Shown: positions 23,893 through 41,767 of the stretch, piece by piece
Position numbering within the stretch: position 1 is the stretch's first letter
How the letters are laid out: every line of letters starts with the position of its first letter
Source of the DNA: Dipetalonema caudispina
Taxonomy: Eukaryota > Nematoda > Chromadorea > Rhabditida > Onchocercidae
Length of the DNA stretch: 64,000 nt
Assembly (NCBI GenBank): GCA_013365325.1
Contig: JABVXV010000022.1
Location: 186,001-250,000 of the forward strand
Reading direction: 5' to 3'
Position numbers and translations under genes: made by a program
The notes under the pieces: model-generated
The model's input: only the letters and a program-made list of their open reading frames with translations
Database searches by the model: none
Told to the model about the DNA's origin: nothing

Positions 23893-26800
23893 TCAAATTG
23901 GTGCTACAGCTCGATTTTTTGCGGCAATTTTACTGATACTATCCATAACAGATGCTTCGAAAGTATCTCGATAAAGTAGTGACACGGTGTGTTGGTAAAT
24001 TTTTCTGGTTAGATGATTTAGGAATTTGGCTTTAATTAGACTCAATGATGACGTGGTATCCATGGAAAGTGTTACATCAGCACCACCTGGCGGAAGTGCA
24101 TTAATCTGCGGCCGTTTTTGAGCATCGAATACGTCTTTCTGAATTCATTTTTTTTCCCGAGATTAATTAATTTAATTTTTTTTCCCAAGAATGAGACCAA
24201 CTCTTAGAATAACAAAACTAGCAATGCAAATGCTGTTTTACTGGGAGTAATTATTTGTTTTATTCAAAATGAAAACGAATTTTTGAAATTGTCACTAAAA
24301 TCTTTCTATTTGAAGGCTAACGAAAGAAGAAATATTTGAGTAATTTTTGCATACCTTATTGAATAACACAATGAAATGAGACTTTTTCAGTGTAAAATTA
24401 TTGCAAAGCTGTGTAAATATAGTGACGCATTCATCTTCTACTCTCTGAAATTTCGTTTTTTTTACAAACAATAATTTGCATCGTTTATAATCAGGAAATA
24501 AATTTCTTAAATTATGTACAATGACTTTTCCTACCTGAAAAAAAAAAAAAAAACTGAACTAAAATATTACTGATAGGGGCTCTTTCCGAAGCTTGCAAAA
24601 TGCAGTTAAATCAACAATGTAAATAAGAACGTTTATGATATTGTAGAATTTGCTCCATTTTCGTCGAGAATATTCGCTACCACCGATGTCCACAATACTA
24701 CAAAATTTTCGATGTCTTTCAGCCGAAATTCTATATTGCTATGTCAAGTATGGAGATTAGAAATGTTTTTACGATTTCTATCCTGCCGACATAGCTACTA
24801 TCTTCTGATGGAAAATATTACAATTTGAGGTGCTAGAATCTCACTTGAAATTTGAAGAAACAGACTTGTATATTCCAATATATCAGGAGTTTTTCTCCTT
24901 TTGTACTCACTCATTTCATAGTAAATATAATATTTGCTAGCCGTCATTAAAATGATAAAGAACCTGCTCAGGTTAAAAATCAACATTGTATCAGATTTAT
25001 TTTGATAACAGTAGACGAGTTCGATGATAGAAAGAGAGGTATTCCAGACTTTTTTTTTCAGCATAGAATTTTCACTTAAAATTGAATATACCTACTTGAT
25101 TGATGCAAATGAAGTACGGTAATGTATTTGGTCGATTCCAATTGTTGGTGCATACGAATTTAAGATATCCACCTCAGTTGGAATATAGTCACTTGCAGTG
25201 ATCCTTTCAATATTATCGAAGAAACTTTAAAACACAATTATCTTCATAACCCCAAAAAGCAAAAAAGAAACTGACATGTAATAAATGATAGTAATTTCAA
25301 GAGCAATCTCATAAAATTTGATAAATACTGGAATTTACAGCGTCTGGAAATTCTGAATGTGACCATCTTTCACAGACGATGATCAAATCTACGAAATATT
25401 ACTTTTCAAGTTGTATTTCTATGGTTCTTTTATCGAAAATTATAACATTATACGACGTTTAAAGCCACCCACTACTGAATGTTTTGGACAAATGATAATT
25501 TATGATAAGTTCGAATCAATTCCTGTATTGTGTTATCCTCCGGAATATCTTTAATTGCTCGTATACAACTACTGCTTAACTTGTCCCGTTCCTTGCTTGC
25601 CAATATAATATCAAAATTTGCCTGAAAAGGGCTATAACTTTGCCGAAATAAGACAAGATTTGATTAAGCAAATTGAAACTTTTCCCAGAATTTTCAAAAG
25701 TTCAGGATAAAACAAAAGTAAAGATGAAAAACAAGTCTATTTCACAATTTCAATAAATCCCTCATTAATTAGTATGAAAAGATCGCAGAAAAAACCCTTT
25801 GTCTAGAAATATCCAAATTCAATTCTTCGCAAGCTTGGAGAATGTCATTGTATATTTGAATTACATTTTGTAAAACAATGCTGTGATAGAGACATCTTTC
25901 TAGTGGTTTACATTTTCCGCACAACCTGAAAAAGTAGCAATTTCTGGATGTATTGAAAATATGGTATCAGAACTATTATCGCTTTATCACTTAATTATAC
26001 ATTTATCTATTCAATATCATTAGAGAATATTTATTGACCAAACAAATTTAGTCAAGATTTGGAATTAAATTATTTCGTAAAACGGATTGAATAGAAAAAA
26101 AAAAAAAAAAAAAAAAATAGGTTGAAGAGGTATAGAAAATGCTAGCATCACATTCCGGTTTATTAAGATTAGGAATAATCAAACTAAGAACAATGTTCGT
26201 TGGATACAAAATTTCTCGAGTTTTCACTTATTCTTCTTATATATAACTTCTTTTTGATGAATGGTATATGGTAAATGTGAATGTTGTTTAATCCTGTTTT
26301 TTGAAATCAGTCTTGTTCAAAACAAATATTATTTTCATTGCACCCCTTAAATTTGAATAAAGTTTAATTGCTTCAGTTTAATGTCTTTTTGAATTGGAAA
26401 TATGGCTTGGAATTGTTTTTCACGATTAGTTATTTTTCACTGAAAGTTATGAACAAAAATTAGTTGTTCTCCAACCTTAGTTGACGAAAAAGCGTCGTTT
26501 TTCCTACCGCTGCTGTACCTGAAAAAAAATGCTTTTTTGAAGAAAATTGTTCGAAACTAACTTAATGAGAAGGGAAGAAAAAAAGGAAGAAGTTAAGATA
26601 GAAAATCATTAAATAAAAAATATTTTCTCATATTTTCGTATATTTTCATATGAAAGATTCACAACCATAATATAATTATTCATTAGGAGGAATTCATCAG
26701 AGAATTCTCGATCAGAGAAATTTCACAATGAAATAAGTAGCATACTTGCAATGCAAAAGTGATCCTCCAGAATTCAGATATTAATTTGTTATTCTGTTTA

Positions 26801-28495
26801 TGCTGCTTATATTATCTTATTTTTGAAATTACATAATATGTTCTACATTTTTTACTATTACTTGTATTATCTTTTCGCATTTAAAAAGAAAATTTGATTA
26901 TTCAATGTATTTTTATTAGTACCCGCCAGTAACTCCATTACGTTATTTGTTAATTCAACCGTAAAGGAAAAAAAAAGTGTACTTTTACCACCGTAATTCT
27001 TGCTTCCTTTTTCAAAACTGCGTGTTTCAATCATACCAATCAGTTTTATCAACTTTACTTTTACACCACCCTGTCTCTTGTATCTTATTATATTAGTACT
27101 TTTAATTTTAACCAAGAGAGACTTATGCGAAAGAAATGAAAAAGGTATTACAATATTCTTTTCAATCGCAATATTTTAACGCACAAATGAGTGGAAAGGT
27201 TCAATGAAATTTGTTTAATTGTTACAGATACTATGATAAATGAAGATGGAAGAACGAAAGAAGTGGAAAGCTGACAGATATTACAACCTAAAATTTCTGA
27301 TTTAGAAATTATGGCAGAGAAAAGCATTGTTAATGATAGGACAGGAAAGGAAAGTGATATGATAGGGGAATACGGAAATATTCAAATTGATAAAATCATA
27401 AATGAACTATTAAGCGTGTCTTACGTACCAAATCCTCTGGCTTAAGCAAAATGTCAGGATCTCATATCGTCTTGAAATGTTTTTCCATTGTATGGTATTA
27501 ATTACAAAACAGCATGCAAAGCGTTTTTATTCTAACCAAACTTTTCTTCTTCACTACCAACTTCTAATTCTGACTAGTTCTAAGCTTACGATAAGCAAAG
27601 ATGAGATTTGTCATTAGATGTAAGTTAGTAGTTGCTCGAAGTGTCATTTTGAGAAAGCCACAACTTACCAAAAAGGAAGGGGACAAATGGTATTTCAGCG
27701 AACAACTATTGACTCTTAACCATAGGAAATTTTGATTTCCTGACAATTAAAAACCTAAGATTCCGATGAGTTAAACATCCCTCTTTATGATCTTTTCCTA
27801 AAAACTGTTCGGGAAATTATCCTTGCTCTTTCAGATAGGTAGTTATGGTATCCGCACAGGATATGAAAGTTTATTAGTGGAATACTTTATTTTTAGCTTA
27901 TCATTATTTTGCTAATGTTTTCTGAGTTTTTCGATACGAAAGAAGTAGACAAAATTTTAAATCATTGAAAAGTAAGGAAAGAAATTTTCAGATTTGTTGA
28001 GCTTTTCATTCGATTCATTAGCAGCTGTAAAAAACTGAACTTGATAATGTCACAGAGGGAAATTCCGCCATTCATTTTTCCTTTCTCAAACAATAGGAAA
28101 GCATAGCTATTTCAATCCCATCTATACCCTCTTAACGTCTTTTCAATATCAGTTAATTCAAATATGAAAAGCGGTGCAATTAAACAAGCATCAATAAATT
28201 TAAACATTCATGTATGCATATTACTGATAGGTTCATATAATAAATTTTATGGTTCTTATGGCTATAACAACATTTTGTAGGATAGCGACACTTTAAATTT
28301 GGTTAACAATTGTTAAAATAGCGAAAAAAAAATGCTTCAAGCTGAGTATGGAAATTTAACATTTCCCAAGGATTTCTTCGAAATATGGGAAATCTCACCT
28401 AAAATTAAAATATTAATTTTTGCAACATTGCTTGACGATTCGTCCGGTTGAAGCGGTGAAGCAGAACGTTGTAATAACGATGGACGAGAACCCAT
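23893..28495 (-). CDS. highly divergent G-protein alpha-like protein lacking catalytic residues
   Basis: Exons on the minus strand, 5' to 3': 28495-28399, 26518-26476, 25925-25796, 25621-25476, 25224-25096, 24730-24571, 24444-24355, 24138-23893. Every junction is in phase, giving 346 residues, close to the usual 350-360. The N-terminus MGSRPS fits an N-myristoylation signal; the Cys3 palmitoylation site of Gi is Ser. P-loop G33TAAVGKTT keeps Lys39. The helical domain is recognisable (ERCLYHSIVLQNVIQIY). In switch I the catalytic Arg is Tyr163 (SYAPTIGI) while the Mg-binding Thr166 stays. In switch II, IVDIGGSEYSRRKW has Ser200 for the catalytic Gln. NKKD is kept (264-267). TCAT is replaced by TVSL. 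There is no stop or frameshift in eight exons, so I infer a functional but GTPase-impaired or non-classical family member. The donor of exon 25621-25476 (GTAGTG) is weak. Confidence 0.88.
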
Positions 28496-29544
28496 TTGAC
28501 ATAAGAATTTTTGAAATAGTTCGAATCTCTACTATCGATTTGAGTAAATAGAGCAGCTAGCTAATTACTGGGTAAAAATGAATTTCCTCGTTACTGGGAG
28601 TACACACTATCACTTGTTAGTACTAACCGCACTAATTTGTAGCTCAATATGAAGCCTATAAAGTGCGCATGTACATAATAATATAAATGGAGAAATATAA
28701 TGCGATAACTACGTGGACTTCCAATATCATACACACTCACACACCTAACCAACAAATAGATATGTAGGATTTATTCCTCATCAATCAAATTTATTCCTTC
28801 ATCTTTAAAAGTCGATATCATGCAGCCTAGTGGTTGATGTAATTGAGTACGTTACAACATCATTTTCATCCCTTTTCACTGATAACTTACGATTGTGGTA
28901 ATCGGAGTGTTTCCTTGTCACTCTTCTTCTATGGAAGTACCACTGGATAAGATGATTGGTCATCATCGGAGGCGTCATAAATATGTAGCTGTAAAACAGG
29001 TTACTTACAACTTCCTCATTGCTTTATCTTGTACTACTTAAAACGTACTGAAAAAAAAAGCGATATAGCAAAAAAAAAAAAAAAAAAAAAAAACAAAAAA
29101 AAGAAAATGATATGATAACTGCTGATATTCTTCAATCATAACCGATAGTTTGCGAATCCAAGCTTCACAGCTACTGATTTTATAAGGGATAATTGTTGTT
29201 TGGCTTGTGTTTTTACAAAACTATCACGCAGTGTGTACCTTTCCTCTTTCTTCTCTCCTCCGAAATGTGTTTAGTTTAATGTGTTATTATAATATGCGTT
29301 CTTATCATTATTATCGAAGATTTTAAATAAAATATGCAAACGATCAAGATGGAGATATGAATGGATAAAAGCTAATTTTGCAAAGAAAAATTAAGAGAAT
29401 TATAAGTACTCGAGTTGCTACCCGTAACGAACGACAGCAACTATATGAATTATATCATAACAATCATTTTAAAAACGGTTCATAAATCCATGTTCAGTAC
29501 AATGTTCAAATTAATAAAAATTGTTTTCTACACTAAATCAGCAT
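28496..29544. other. intergenic, no gene recognised
   Basis: 5' flank of the Galpha-like gene and 3' flank of the nuclear receptor gene, both on the minus strand. It contains an A-rich run (about 29050-29105) and no family match. Confidence 0.55.
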
Positions 29545-32500
29545 TTAATTGGAATTTTCGTCTGTTGCCAAATTAACATCCCGCTTTCCAACAGCTTCCT
29601 TCTTTATCGTTCGATCAGCATCTGGTGATACAGATGAATCACTGAGGCTCGATTTAGATACCAATCCTGGACTGTCCAAATCATAGAGATCGACAAAAAT
29701 TTGTGGTAAATGAATATGATCTATGTGTACGCGATACGAATCAAGTGCCACTTGGTGTCGAACAGCTGAACAATTATTTTCATTATTGGAATTTATTTTC
29801 TGATGTCTGGTATTGAAAATTCATGAATATCAACAATAGGTTTTTTTTCTTTGCTCTCGGACCTTTCAATTCGAGGAAAGTGAATCGATTCGATAAATAA
29901 GAAGAAAGGACCAGGATAAAGCTTCTCATTTTTAGAAGCCCTTTCTTCTATAAGACTTATAATCCTTAAAAATTTCAAATCAATGGAAAGCAAACCAATT
30001 GATCGGAGTAATTCGCGTTTCACAAGCAACGAATGGAATAGCTCACTTTCCGTCGGTCGTTCTGTTGACAATTGCAATTTGAGTGCATACATTACCCTTT
30101 CACGCAAAATTAGCACTTTGTGAGGTTTTTCCAATTTTGGAATATTATCTAAAGTAGTTGATCCCTCTCAGATTATAAGCTGTTGCTTTCGACACATCGA
30201 CCTTATCTTTTAAGAAGTTAAAAAAAGAAAGACCAAAAAGTTCATTTCCAAAATTTTATTCCTTCACGTCTTCCTAAAACATCCGATTTCGATTTTTAAA
30301 AAAGAGAGGAAAGAGGGGGGAGAAAGCCTGAATACTGGAAATGATCAAATTTTGCCGAAACAAAGCATAACAAATATTCCAGAAGCTTTCAGCAAGCCAA
30401 CAAAAAACTTCCAAAATTAGTCAATCAAGATCATGTATTCCGAAAGCACTTACACGCCATAACCTTTGGAAAAAATAAGCTAGTTTAATTTCATAATTTT
30501 CAGAAAAAGTACAGTTATAACCCACTAATAAGTATACCGCGATAGACAAACGAACAGTTCTAATGATTCTGACAAAACCCACTAAAGCTTTATGAGAATC
30601 AGTACTGCTAGAGTCAACGAAAAATTAGTATGCATGGATTTGTGGGATTTATTTCCTTTTATTCGGACTTTAAAAAAATTTACAAAGAAAAGTTCATAAG
30701 GGTAGAAGTTCAAGTTTCAAACATATCGAAGATGAAAAGTAGAGAACAAACCTTGTGTGAGTAGAAGGACGGCACAGTACAATCCAAGCAAGCATTCACT
30801 AAGCTTATAAGTTCTAAAACGGTCACCAAATTCGAACATTTGTTTAACAAGTACTAATCCATAAACAGTACTGAGCTGCTCTTGAGAAAAAGTTATTCCG
30901 TGAGAAAATGTTAATGTTCCCAATTTCGGATTCATAGTACGACTGATCCAAACGAGCCATACTTCGAAAAATGCAGTTTTGACAGCTAAGATTTGATCCT
31001 TATGAGAGATGTTAACGAATCCTACAATGCAGGAATGACAAACAAATATGAAAATTGCAACAAGCAATATTTTTTCCACATGCTAGCAAGAAAATATAAG
31101 ATTACACACTCCTTCAAATCTTCGACTTTAAAAAAATAGGGCCAAGAACAGAATTATTGGCAGAATGGATTTTGTTGAATGTAAAATTCCTTTTCATAAT
31201 GAAAATGAATTTCTGTATAAAAGAATGTATAAGGATAAGGTGAAAACAAACCAGGTATGCGTTTGGCAAATTCAATAAAGCGTCCTAAATCTTCGAACAG
31301 GGCCTCGTTCATGGAATGCCATAATTGATATCGGTTAGCAGTGGATGATTTATTATTCGAAAGCTGAAATCTTTGAAAATTTTCCTGAGATATTTAACAC
31401 AGTTAGGAAGAAAGTAATATAACATATAAGATTTATAAAAATGTATTCATTTTCACAGGGGTAGTAACTAGCATAGACTTTATGAAAAAATGAAAACATA
31501 CATAATGTACCACTCTAGGCTCGAGATCTTTCAAAGTACTAGGCAAGTAATTACAGCAGGTCATGTGAGCTTCAGTCACATGTTCTATAAAATTTTGCAA
31601 ACGTGCATTTGCAATATCCGTAACTTCGTAATGTATGAATTTCGATGTTTCTTCCCATGACGGTATATTTTCGCTATCAATTTCATGTTCCTTATGCCGT
31701 GGTGTTCGTCCATAACGCACCGCTTAAAAAATTCAATTTAAACTAATTATATGTTCCAATTCTAATTAAAAGTCGGGTAAATTTGTTATTGTATGGTTGA
31801 CCTCAAGTTCTTCAATATAATAATGAACATACAACTAGTCCATAACGCTGGAACTCGGAGACAATAAACCATTCACATCTATTCTTTCCACTCTTCACTT
31901 GAAAAATAGTATGACCTATAAAGTAAAAAGAAAAGAGACGTACAGTCACGAGACATTCCAACAGCAAGGCATTTCCTAAATCGACAGAATTGACATCGAT
32001 TCCTATTTAAACGATGTATATGACATTTCCCATCACGTAAACATCGATATTCCATTTGCTTTTGAATACTGCGTCGAAAGAATCCCTAAATAAACCAATT
32101 GATCATTAATACTATAAATGCCTCACTTCACATTTTACTGAGAATGAAATGAATCTTACCGGATATAAATCGTTATTCAGAATACAAATTTTATTTACAA
32201 AGCAACAATTAAATAGAATTCAATTGAATGTTTCTTTATCCACTACCCATTTTTTATCCTTATTTAACCTAAAGTAGTTCTGCAATGTCTACAGAAAACA
32301 GCGTTACAGTACTACATTATTTCCAATCATACATTTTATAGAAAACCACATAAACCGCTGTTTGAAGATATCATTGTTATGTGATATTTGGTTATTATAT
32401 GGGAAAGTAGGGAAGAGGATTTTAATGAAAGGAAATAGTGGAAAAAGAATCTTGTCACAAAACATTGACCGAAATGACCTTTCAGAAGAAATTTAGCAAT

Positions 32501-34733
32501 AGTAAAGCATTAAAGAATTTCAATAGTATATACCCGTACAACAAAAAAAAAGACAAATGACACCTGCATCAGCCGTTAGTCAGTATCGGTATTTCTCCCA
32601 TTACCTTTTTACCCATTCAGATCCTCAACTACAACATTCTCTTACAAATTCTTAATCAGAACGATTCTTCTACATAGCATCCAGTCTTCTAAAGAATAAT
32701 TCATGGATGGTATATGCTTCTGTAATATGTGTTTCCGGGATTCACCATTCTTTGAGCTTTAAATGCCTTGAAATACACGAGAGAGTAAATGTGGTCATTT
32801 CATACCCCATCAAAAGTGAAGAAAATTAAGAATCGAAAGGAGTTACCTTACATCCTTCACAAGCTGTAACTCCATAATGAAAACCACTCGATTTGTCGCC
32901 ACATACCTTGCATAATGCCGGCTTGTTACCTGTTGAACTGTCTGGATAAAGTTCTAAAATTAGGTTTTCAGTAGGTTTTAGATTTCTTCTTTTTTAAAAT
33001 TCAGAGCAACATATTTAAATAAAAATGAACGGAAAATTCCAAACTGAAGTTATACTAACTCGTGCAGTCAATCATCAGCTGTGGATTGAAGGAAATACTT
33101 TAATGAGAGCTGGTAAAGTAGTATATAAGTTTTGTTCACCAAAACAATGCAATATACTGTCAGCGGCAACCTCAACGTGAGGTACGCTGCACCTGATCGT
33201 CGTATTATTCCGATTATTGTGCAGACATGCATTCCTCAAAATTAAAAATTTGTTAGAATTGTTTTATTCCGTGCGCAAATTCGGAATTTTCCTCTCATTT
33301 AAGACTTCTCATTTATCAGGAATGTAAGGATAAAGCCCAAAATGAATGTAGTGTACTATACACAGAGAAAGTAAATGATGATAAATTAGGATTTTTCATT
33401 TCTAACAAAGTTTGGAAGGATTAAGAAATTAAAATTTTGTTCACTCCAGCCAAATACCAGAAATGTGACAAATGAATAAAAGAAGTGCAGCTATGCTTTG
33501 ATGCAGAACGCAAATAAATTTGATAATAAAAAAAAAAACGAGAATTCCGAACAGAGGGACCGCAATTTTCTGTGGATTTATTTTATACTTTTTTAATGAT
33601 ATGTTCGAAAATTTACCTTAAAAAATTTTTACAGTCCAAATCTAACTAAGATTTACATCAAAGGGAGAAAAGAAATAAATTAAATTTTATAATAAATGCG
33701 AGTCGATGATATAAACCATATAACGGATTCCTTGCAGCAGCGTTGAAGAGCCTTATCGCCCCTTTTAGTAGCATGTGGATCCTGTTAAGCAGTTCTTTCA
33801 TCCACTTTATTATACTTCTCAACATTACTTTAAGTTAGCAAAGAAATAGAAACAACAGTGAATCTATCAATAAGTTTAGATAATTTTGTTTAGCGTTAAT
33901 TAATCATAGAAAGGGTTCAAAATGAGTTAGAAAATGGAAACAAAACTGTCATGGCAATTACACATTTATTCCAAGAAGCATCAGAGGATGAAAATGTATA
34001 GCTAAACATTGCTTCTAGATTTCTTTTTTTTAAAAGAGATAGTCATCATTCCGATGAACTTTGCTCAAATTCCAGAAATTGGTCTTCGCTATGAAGTACC
34101 ACAAGTATGTACTACAAGGTGCATTTCCCCATTGCTTGTGATAGATACGCCACATATTCTGTGTCGGAATTTTTCTTACATGCAGTGCAAAACAAAAGAC
34201 AAAAAACAGTAAGAAGTGTACCCATTGCTATAAAGACCAGAAAAATTTTAAATCTTTTTGAAAAATCTCAAAATGCTCTAACCATCTGCAGCATGCTGAA
34301 CCAAATGTGATTGCTCATTGTTGGCTGATTCGTTATCGTAATAAGACGTATCACAATAACGCACATCAGCGAGACGGGTTTGTTGTGGATAAGATGATAC
34401 TCCATTATAGTTTCCGGATGGGATAACATAACCATTCGTTGAATTCGTTGTTTTATTCTGCTGTATTATTGTAGTCGTAGTATTTGGTTGCTGAAAGTTC
34501 GAGGTTGCCACATAGTTGAGTTGTGGAAGAGTTCTGGACGATCCATTCCAGTTGTTCTGTATGATATTGATTGGACGCATTGGACGTTGCGGTGTTGCAT
34601 TGTATGATACAGATCCAGCATTCGATCCAGAAACTACTGATGTTGATGACCTTCTTGCCGATAAAAAAACTGACCCTTTTGATGCTTCATTCGAGGGTAT
34701 AGTCCTTCTCGGAGCTGTTGTTACAAAACTCAT
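29545..34733 (-). CDS. nuclear hormone receptor, NR1-type
   Basis: Ligand-regulated transcription factor of the nucleus. Exons on the minus strand: 34733-34283, 32953-32847, 32085-31944, 31722-31511, 31363-31252, 31021-30752, 30148-29912, 29765-29545; in phase throughout, 583 residues. Residues 1-150 are a Ser/Thr/Asn/Gln-rich A/B region. The DNA-binding domain has eight zinc cysteines (165, 168, 182, 185, 201, 207, 217, 220) with P-box CEGCKG and ends [15 protein letters not shown], typical of group NR1 (E75/Rev-erb, E78, ROR, PPAR). The ligand-binding domain has the helix 3 stretch FAKRIPGF at the junction 31252/31021, and a C-terminal AF-2-like helix [11 protein letters not shown] (about 530-540). 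The donor after 29912 (GTCCTT) is chosen because it restores the AF-2 frame; without it the frame would run to a stop at 29793. A SEX-1/E78 relationship is possible but not shown. Confidence 0.9.
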
Positions 34734-36302
34734 CGTTCCAATCCTAACAAATAACCTGGTGTTTCAATCTCTCATCATTTACTTAATGAGATTGGTAATA
34801 TTGTTGGATTTGAACGTAGATCCGAATGTCGTATTATTCGTAACATAAGAATATTAACCGAAGTTCAGTTTTAAATAGTAACCACGGAGAACAAGTAAAT
34901 ACTACTCCTGTAGCTTATACGATGACCTATTACAGCAACTAGTTTCGTGTCAGCTTCAACGGAATATGGGAGATTAAAAGAAGTGGGCATGTTTCGATCT
35001 AGAAACTCAAGATCACCACTATGTTTCATATACTATCCAAAGTCCACTTTTTCTTCTCTTCTCCCACCCTATCTCTTTACTCTATATTTTCCGGGAATAT
35101 CCAGCTACTATTTTATTGAGCAGATCAAAATATCCAATCATGAAACACTATCATATATTCCTTCTCATAGCTTTAAAATAGGCAAAAAAAAAAAAAGAAA
35201 AAAAAAACAAAATAAGCAAAAAAAAATAACAATGAAAATCCCTACCCGATGATAAATCGCCAGTTTTTAATGTATGAGCTCCAAATAGAACGAAAAAGCT
35301 CCTCTTCGATACGTCCACTACTAAGCTCAACCTCTCCTATCACATCTGCATCAATCAAGGTACCACAGTTATTGCCCTCGTCACTCACACAGTTCACGTG
35401 GTCACTACCTTCCCTTCTACCTCACATTCGCTCGCTGTCCTTCCCATGATCATTATTTCACATCGTAGTGACCAGTAGTGGTTATTTTACTCGACGTGTA
35501 CTAAAGTGATCAGGGTATAAATATAATATAGAGAAAAAAACAGAAAGAGGAGGTATTTATGCTGCATAGAGGGACGGATTGAAAGAGTGAGCTGGACAAG
35601 TTAGGGAATAAAGAATGATTTGAGTATAGGTCAGAGGTCATCAGCTAATGAGACATACAGATATTTGTGGTACACATATGCTAATACTGCTGCCTACAAT
35701 GACATTCTCCGATAGAGTTGAATAAATGACGAAATAAAAAAATAGGGGGGAAGTGTAAAGAGTAAGAGTCTGTTTTCGCGCGAAGGTCACACTTATGACT
35801 CTTCAAGAAAAATCTCGAAAGAATATATGTCCAATGTACTCATATTTTTTGGCATCAATAAAATCAACAAATGATCAAGTGCTGAGAATGCACCTGTTAA
35901 AACAATCAGGAATTATTTTGGTCGTCATACGTTATAAATGCAGTGATAATAATATTTAGAAATGAACAGATATGAGCAGCAATTTCTATCACTGAGTTGA
36001 ATATGTTCCTTTAGAAGTTGTTTACAAATTAATGATGGATGAGAAATGCTTGTGATCCTCATTGGTGATAACAGAAATTCACTTTTCGGGAGAAATTTGT
36101 AGAAATCTTTTAATGATGTTTTTACAGTTGAAAAGTCGTAAGATGTATTCTTTACTCTCTTAAAATTTTCTTCATGTGCTGTTGCTTTTGCTGTTAATTA
36201 TGAGGGAATATAAAAAAGGGATTTCATTTTTACAACTTTTCAAACAGCATTTTAAAAAGTTCCGATTTCAACATACTACCTGATTTACATTAAGGATAAT
36301 AC
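34734..36302. other. 5' flank of the nuclear receptor gene
   Basis: The sequence just upstream of the receptor ATG reads (on the minus strand) TTTGTTAG then GATTGGAACG and ATG, a plausible trans-splice or splice acceptor. An A-rich tract lies at 35180-35235. No other exon was recognised. Confidence 0.5.
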
Positions 36303-36515
36303 TGGCACATTTGAAAAAATTCAACTTGAATTGCCGCCATAGTTAATTCAAAAACGGATGAGAAAGTAGATAGGTAAATTAAACGATCACGACCAGGTTC
36401 ATTATCCATGATATTTAGACAGTGAACAAGTTTTGTTGCATCATTCACTTGTATTCCCAGTGTACTTTGCCCGCTATAAAAGGATGAACTTGGTACAATT
36501 GATGTTAACCAGTAC
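36303..36515 (-). CDS. possible isolated exon, PEX11-like motif
   Basis: Open minus-strand exon after an acceptor (TTGATAG) with a possible donor GTATTA; the same frame stays open to a TAA at 36292-36290, 74 residues in all. It contains ATKLVHCLNIMDNEPGRDRL followed by IYLSTFSS. The L..L....GRD+LI pattern resembles the N-terminal part of PEX11-family peroxisome-division proteins. No clear upstream start exon or downstream exon could be joined, so this may be part of a small gene, a remnant, or chance. An ATG-initiated reading of the whole frame is not available. Confidence 0.3.
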
Positions 36516-38022
36516 CTATCAACAATATTTTCATGTTACAAAACTGTATAAGAGATCATAAAGCTATAAGCGATATCCGTTATCGCTTCTGATTAAATGA
36601 ATGTATCCGAATAAACACTGATTTTTTTGGATTTTTGGTGCCTTCAGAAGGTTCATCCATCCAAAACAGCACTAATATTTACAGTTTATCATTCCAGTAA
36701 AACGATCCCTATATAGAATATTTTAAACTTTGAAAATAATGCAGTACAACAGTTTATTTGCCTTTTGAGAATTCTAAAGAGACAATGATGGTTGCAACTA
36801 CCAAATGGTTGCTTCAAATTTTACGATGTCGATTTAAAAGAAATGCCTAATTGGCCATGCTAAATAGAGTAATATCAAGGCAGCTAAACTAAATCTATAC
36901 CTTAATCAACAATTATTGAGCATGATATTATTTCCCTTCAACATTTAATGCAGCAGCCAAGTTGTCAAGAAAATATATCTGAGAAATCATATACCAAACG
37001 ACCCAGAATTTGCTGCATCTTTTCACTTTATCTATTTCTCACCTCTCTTAGCGTCATAAAATACGAGTCACTCACTGCTTTACTACACAACAATGAATCC
37101 ATAAAATTATATTAACTTTACACAAATCATTTAAACAGAAATTTGTGAGTTATGTGAACAACGATAATGCTTTTGTACCTGAAAGATTGTTCAAAAATTT
37201 TGGGAACAAGGTAAGCCATAACGGAATTTAGAAAATAATGAATATAATTTACTTCATATTTCTAAAAGTTTTAACTGAACTTGGCTTGTATTTTATTGCC
37301 ATATCAGCTCTACAACATGAACTCTCCCAAAAAAAAGCTGAATGATAAGAATTTCATCCATATACTTTATTATTAAGTCACCAGTACCATAACATCACTA
37401 CTACAACTATTTAATTTGTATTACATGAGATCAAAAAAAAAAAAAATAAAATCAATTTACTGCTTCCTTAAAAATTCGAGAAATGGATACAGGGAAGATT
37501 TAAAGTACACGAAGGCGGTAATGTAATCGTTTAAATGGAAAGCGTTATTCACTGAATTAGGTACAGACTATTGCCAATATCAATTTTGAAGAGCCAAAAA
37601 AAAAAAATTGATCAATGCGTAAAGTACAACAAATAAGAATTTTTTTAATGCTCGGCGCCTTTGCAGTTCGTTCTGTACAAGTTCATGTTAATACATATGA
37701 ATAATGAAAACTGTGGAAATAGATAAATGGAAATCGAGCGATCACAAATATATTTTTCTTTTAATACTCATTATTTCATCTTAGACTTCAGCAAGAATAT
37801 CTCATTGCTAAAATTTCTCTCCATACGGAAGAAATCTCAGCTAACCATGAATCAGTTAAGAATTAAAAGGATGAAATTTTCATTTGCGCTTGCTCGATCG
37901 ACACTATGAAAGCATTTCATATATAAGGAATAACTGTTAGTTGGTAGAATAAATACTCGTAATAAGTTATTCAAGTTATTTGACCAATCCCATTACAACA
38001 CAATGAATTCAAAAACAAAAAA
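36516..38022. other. no gene recognised
   Basis: AT-rich sequence between the possible PEX11-like exon and the 3' end of the UNC-93-like gene. Open frames here (for example 37727-37909) have no family resemblance. Confidence 0.5.

Positions 38023-41767
<3,745 letters not shown>

Noticed and set aside
25280..25345. Possible extra exon of the Galpha-like gene (YLSNFMRL)
   Set aside because: Joining 25476 directly to 25224 keeps frame and matches the family spacing better.
29793..29911. Read-through C-terminus of the nuclear receptor to the stop at 29793
   Set aside because: Loses the AF-2 helix, which the exon at 29765-29545 supplies in phase; kept only as a possible isoform.
34516..34848. 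110-codon frame on the + strand
   Set aside because: Antisense shadow of the nuclear receptor's first exon, which is in phase with its DNA-binding domain.
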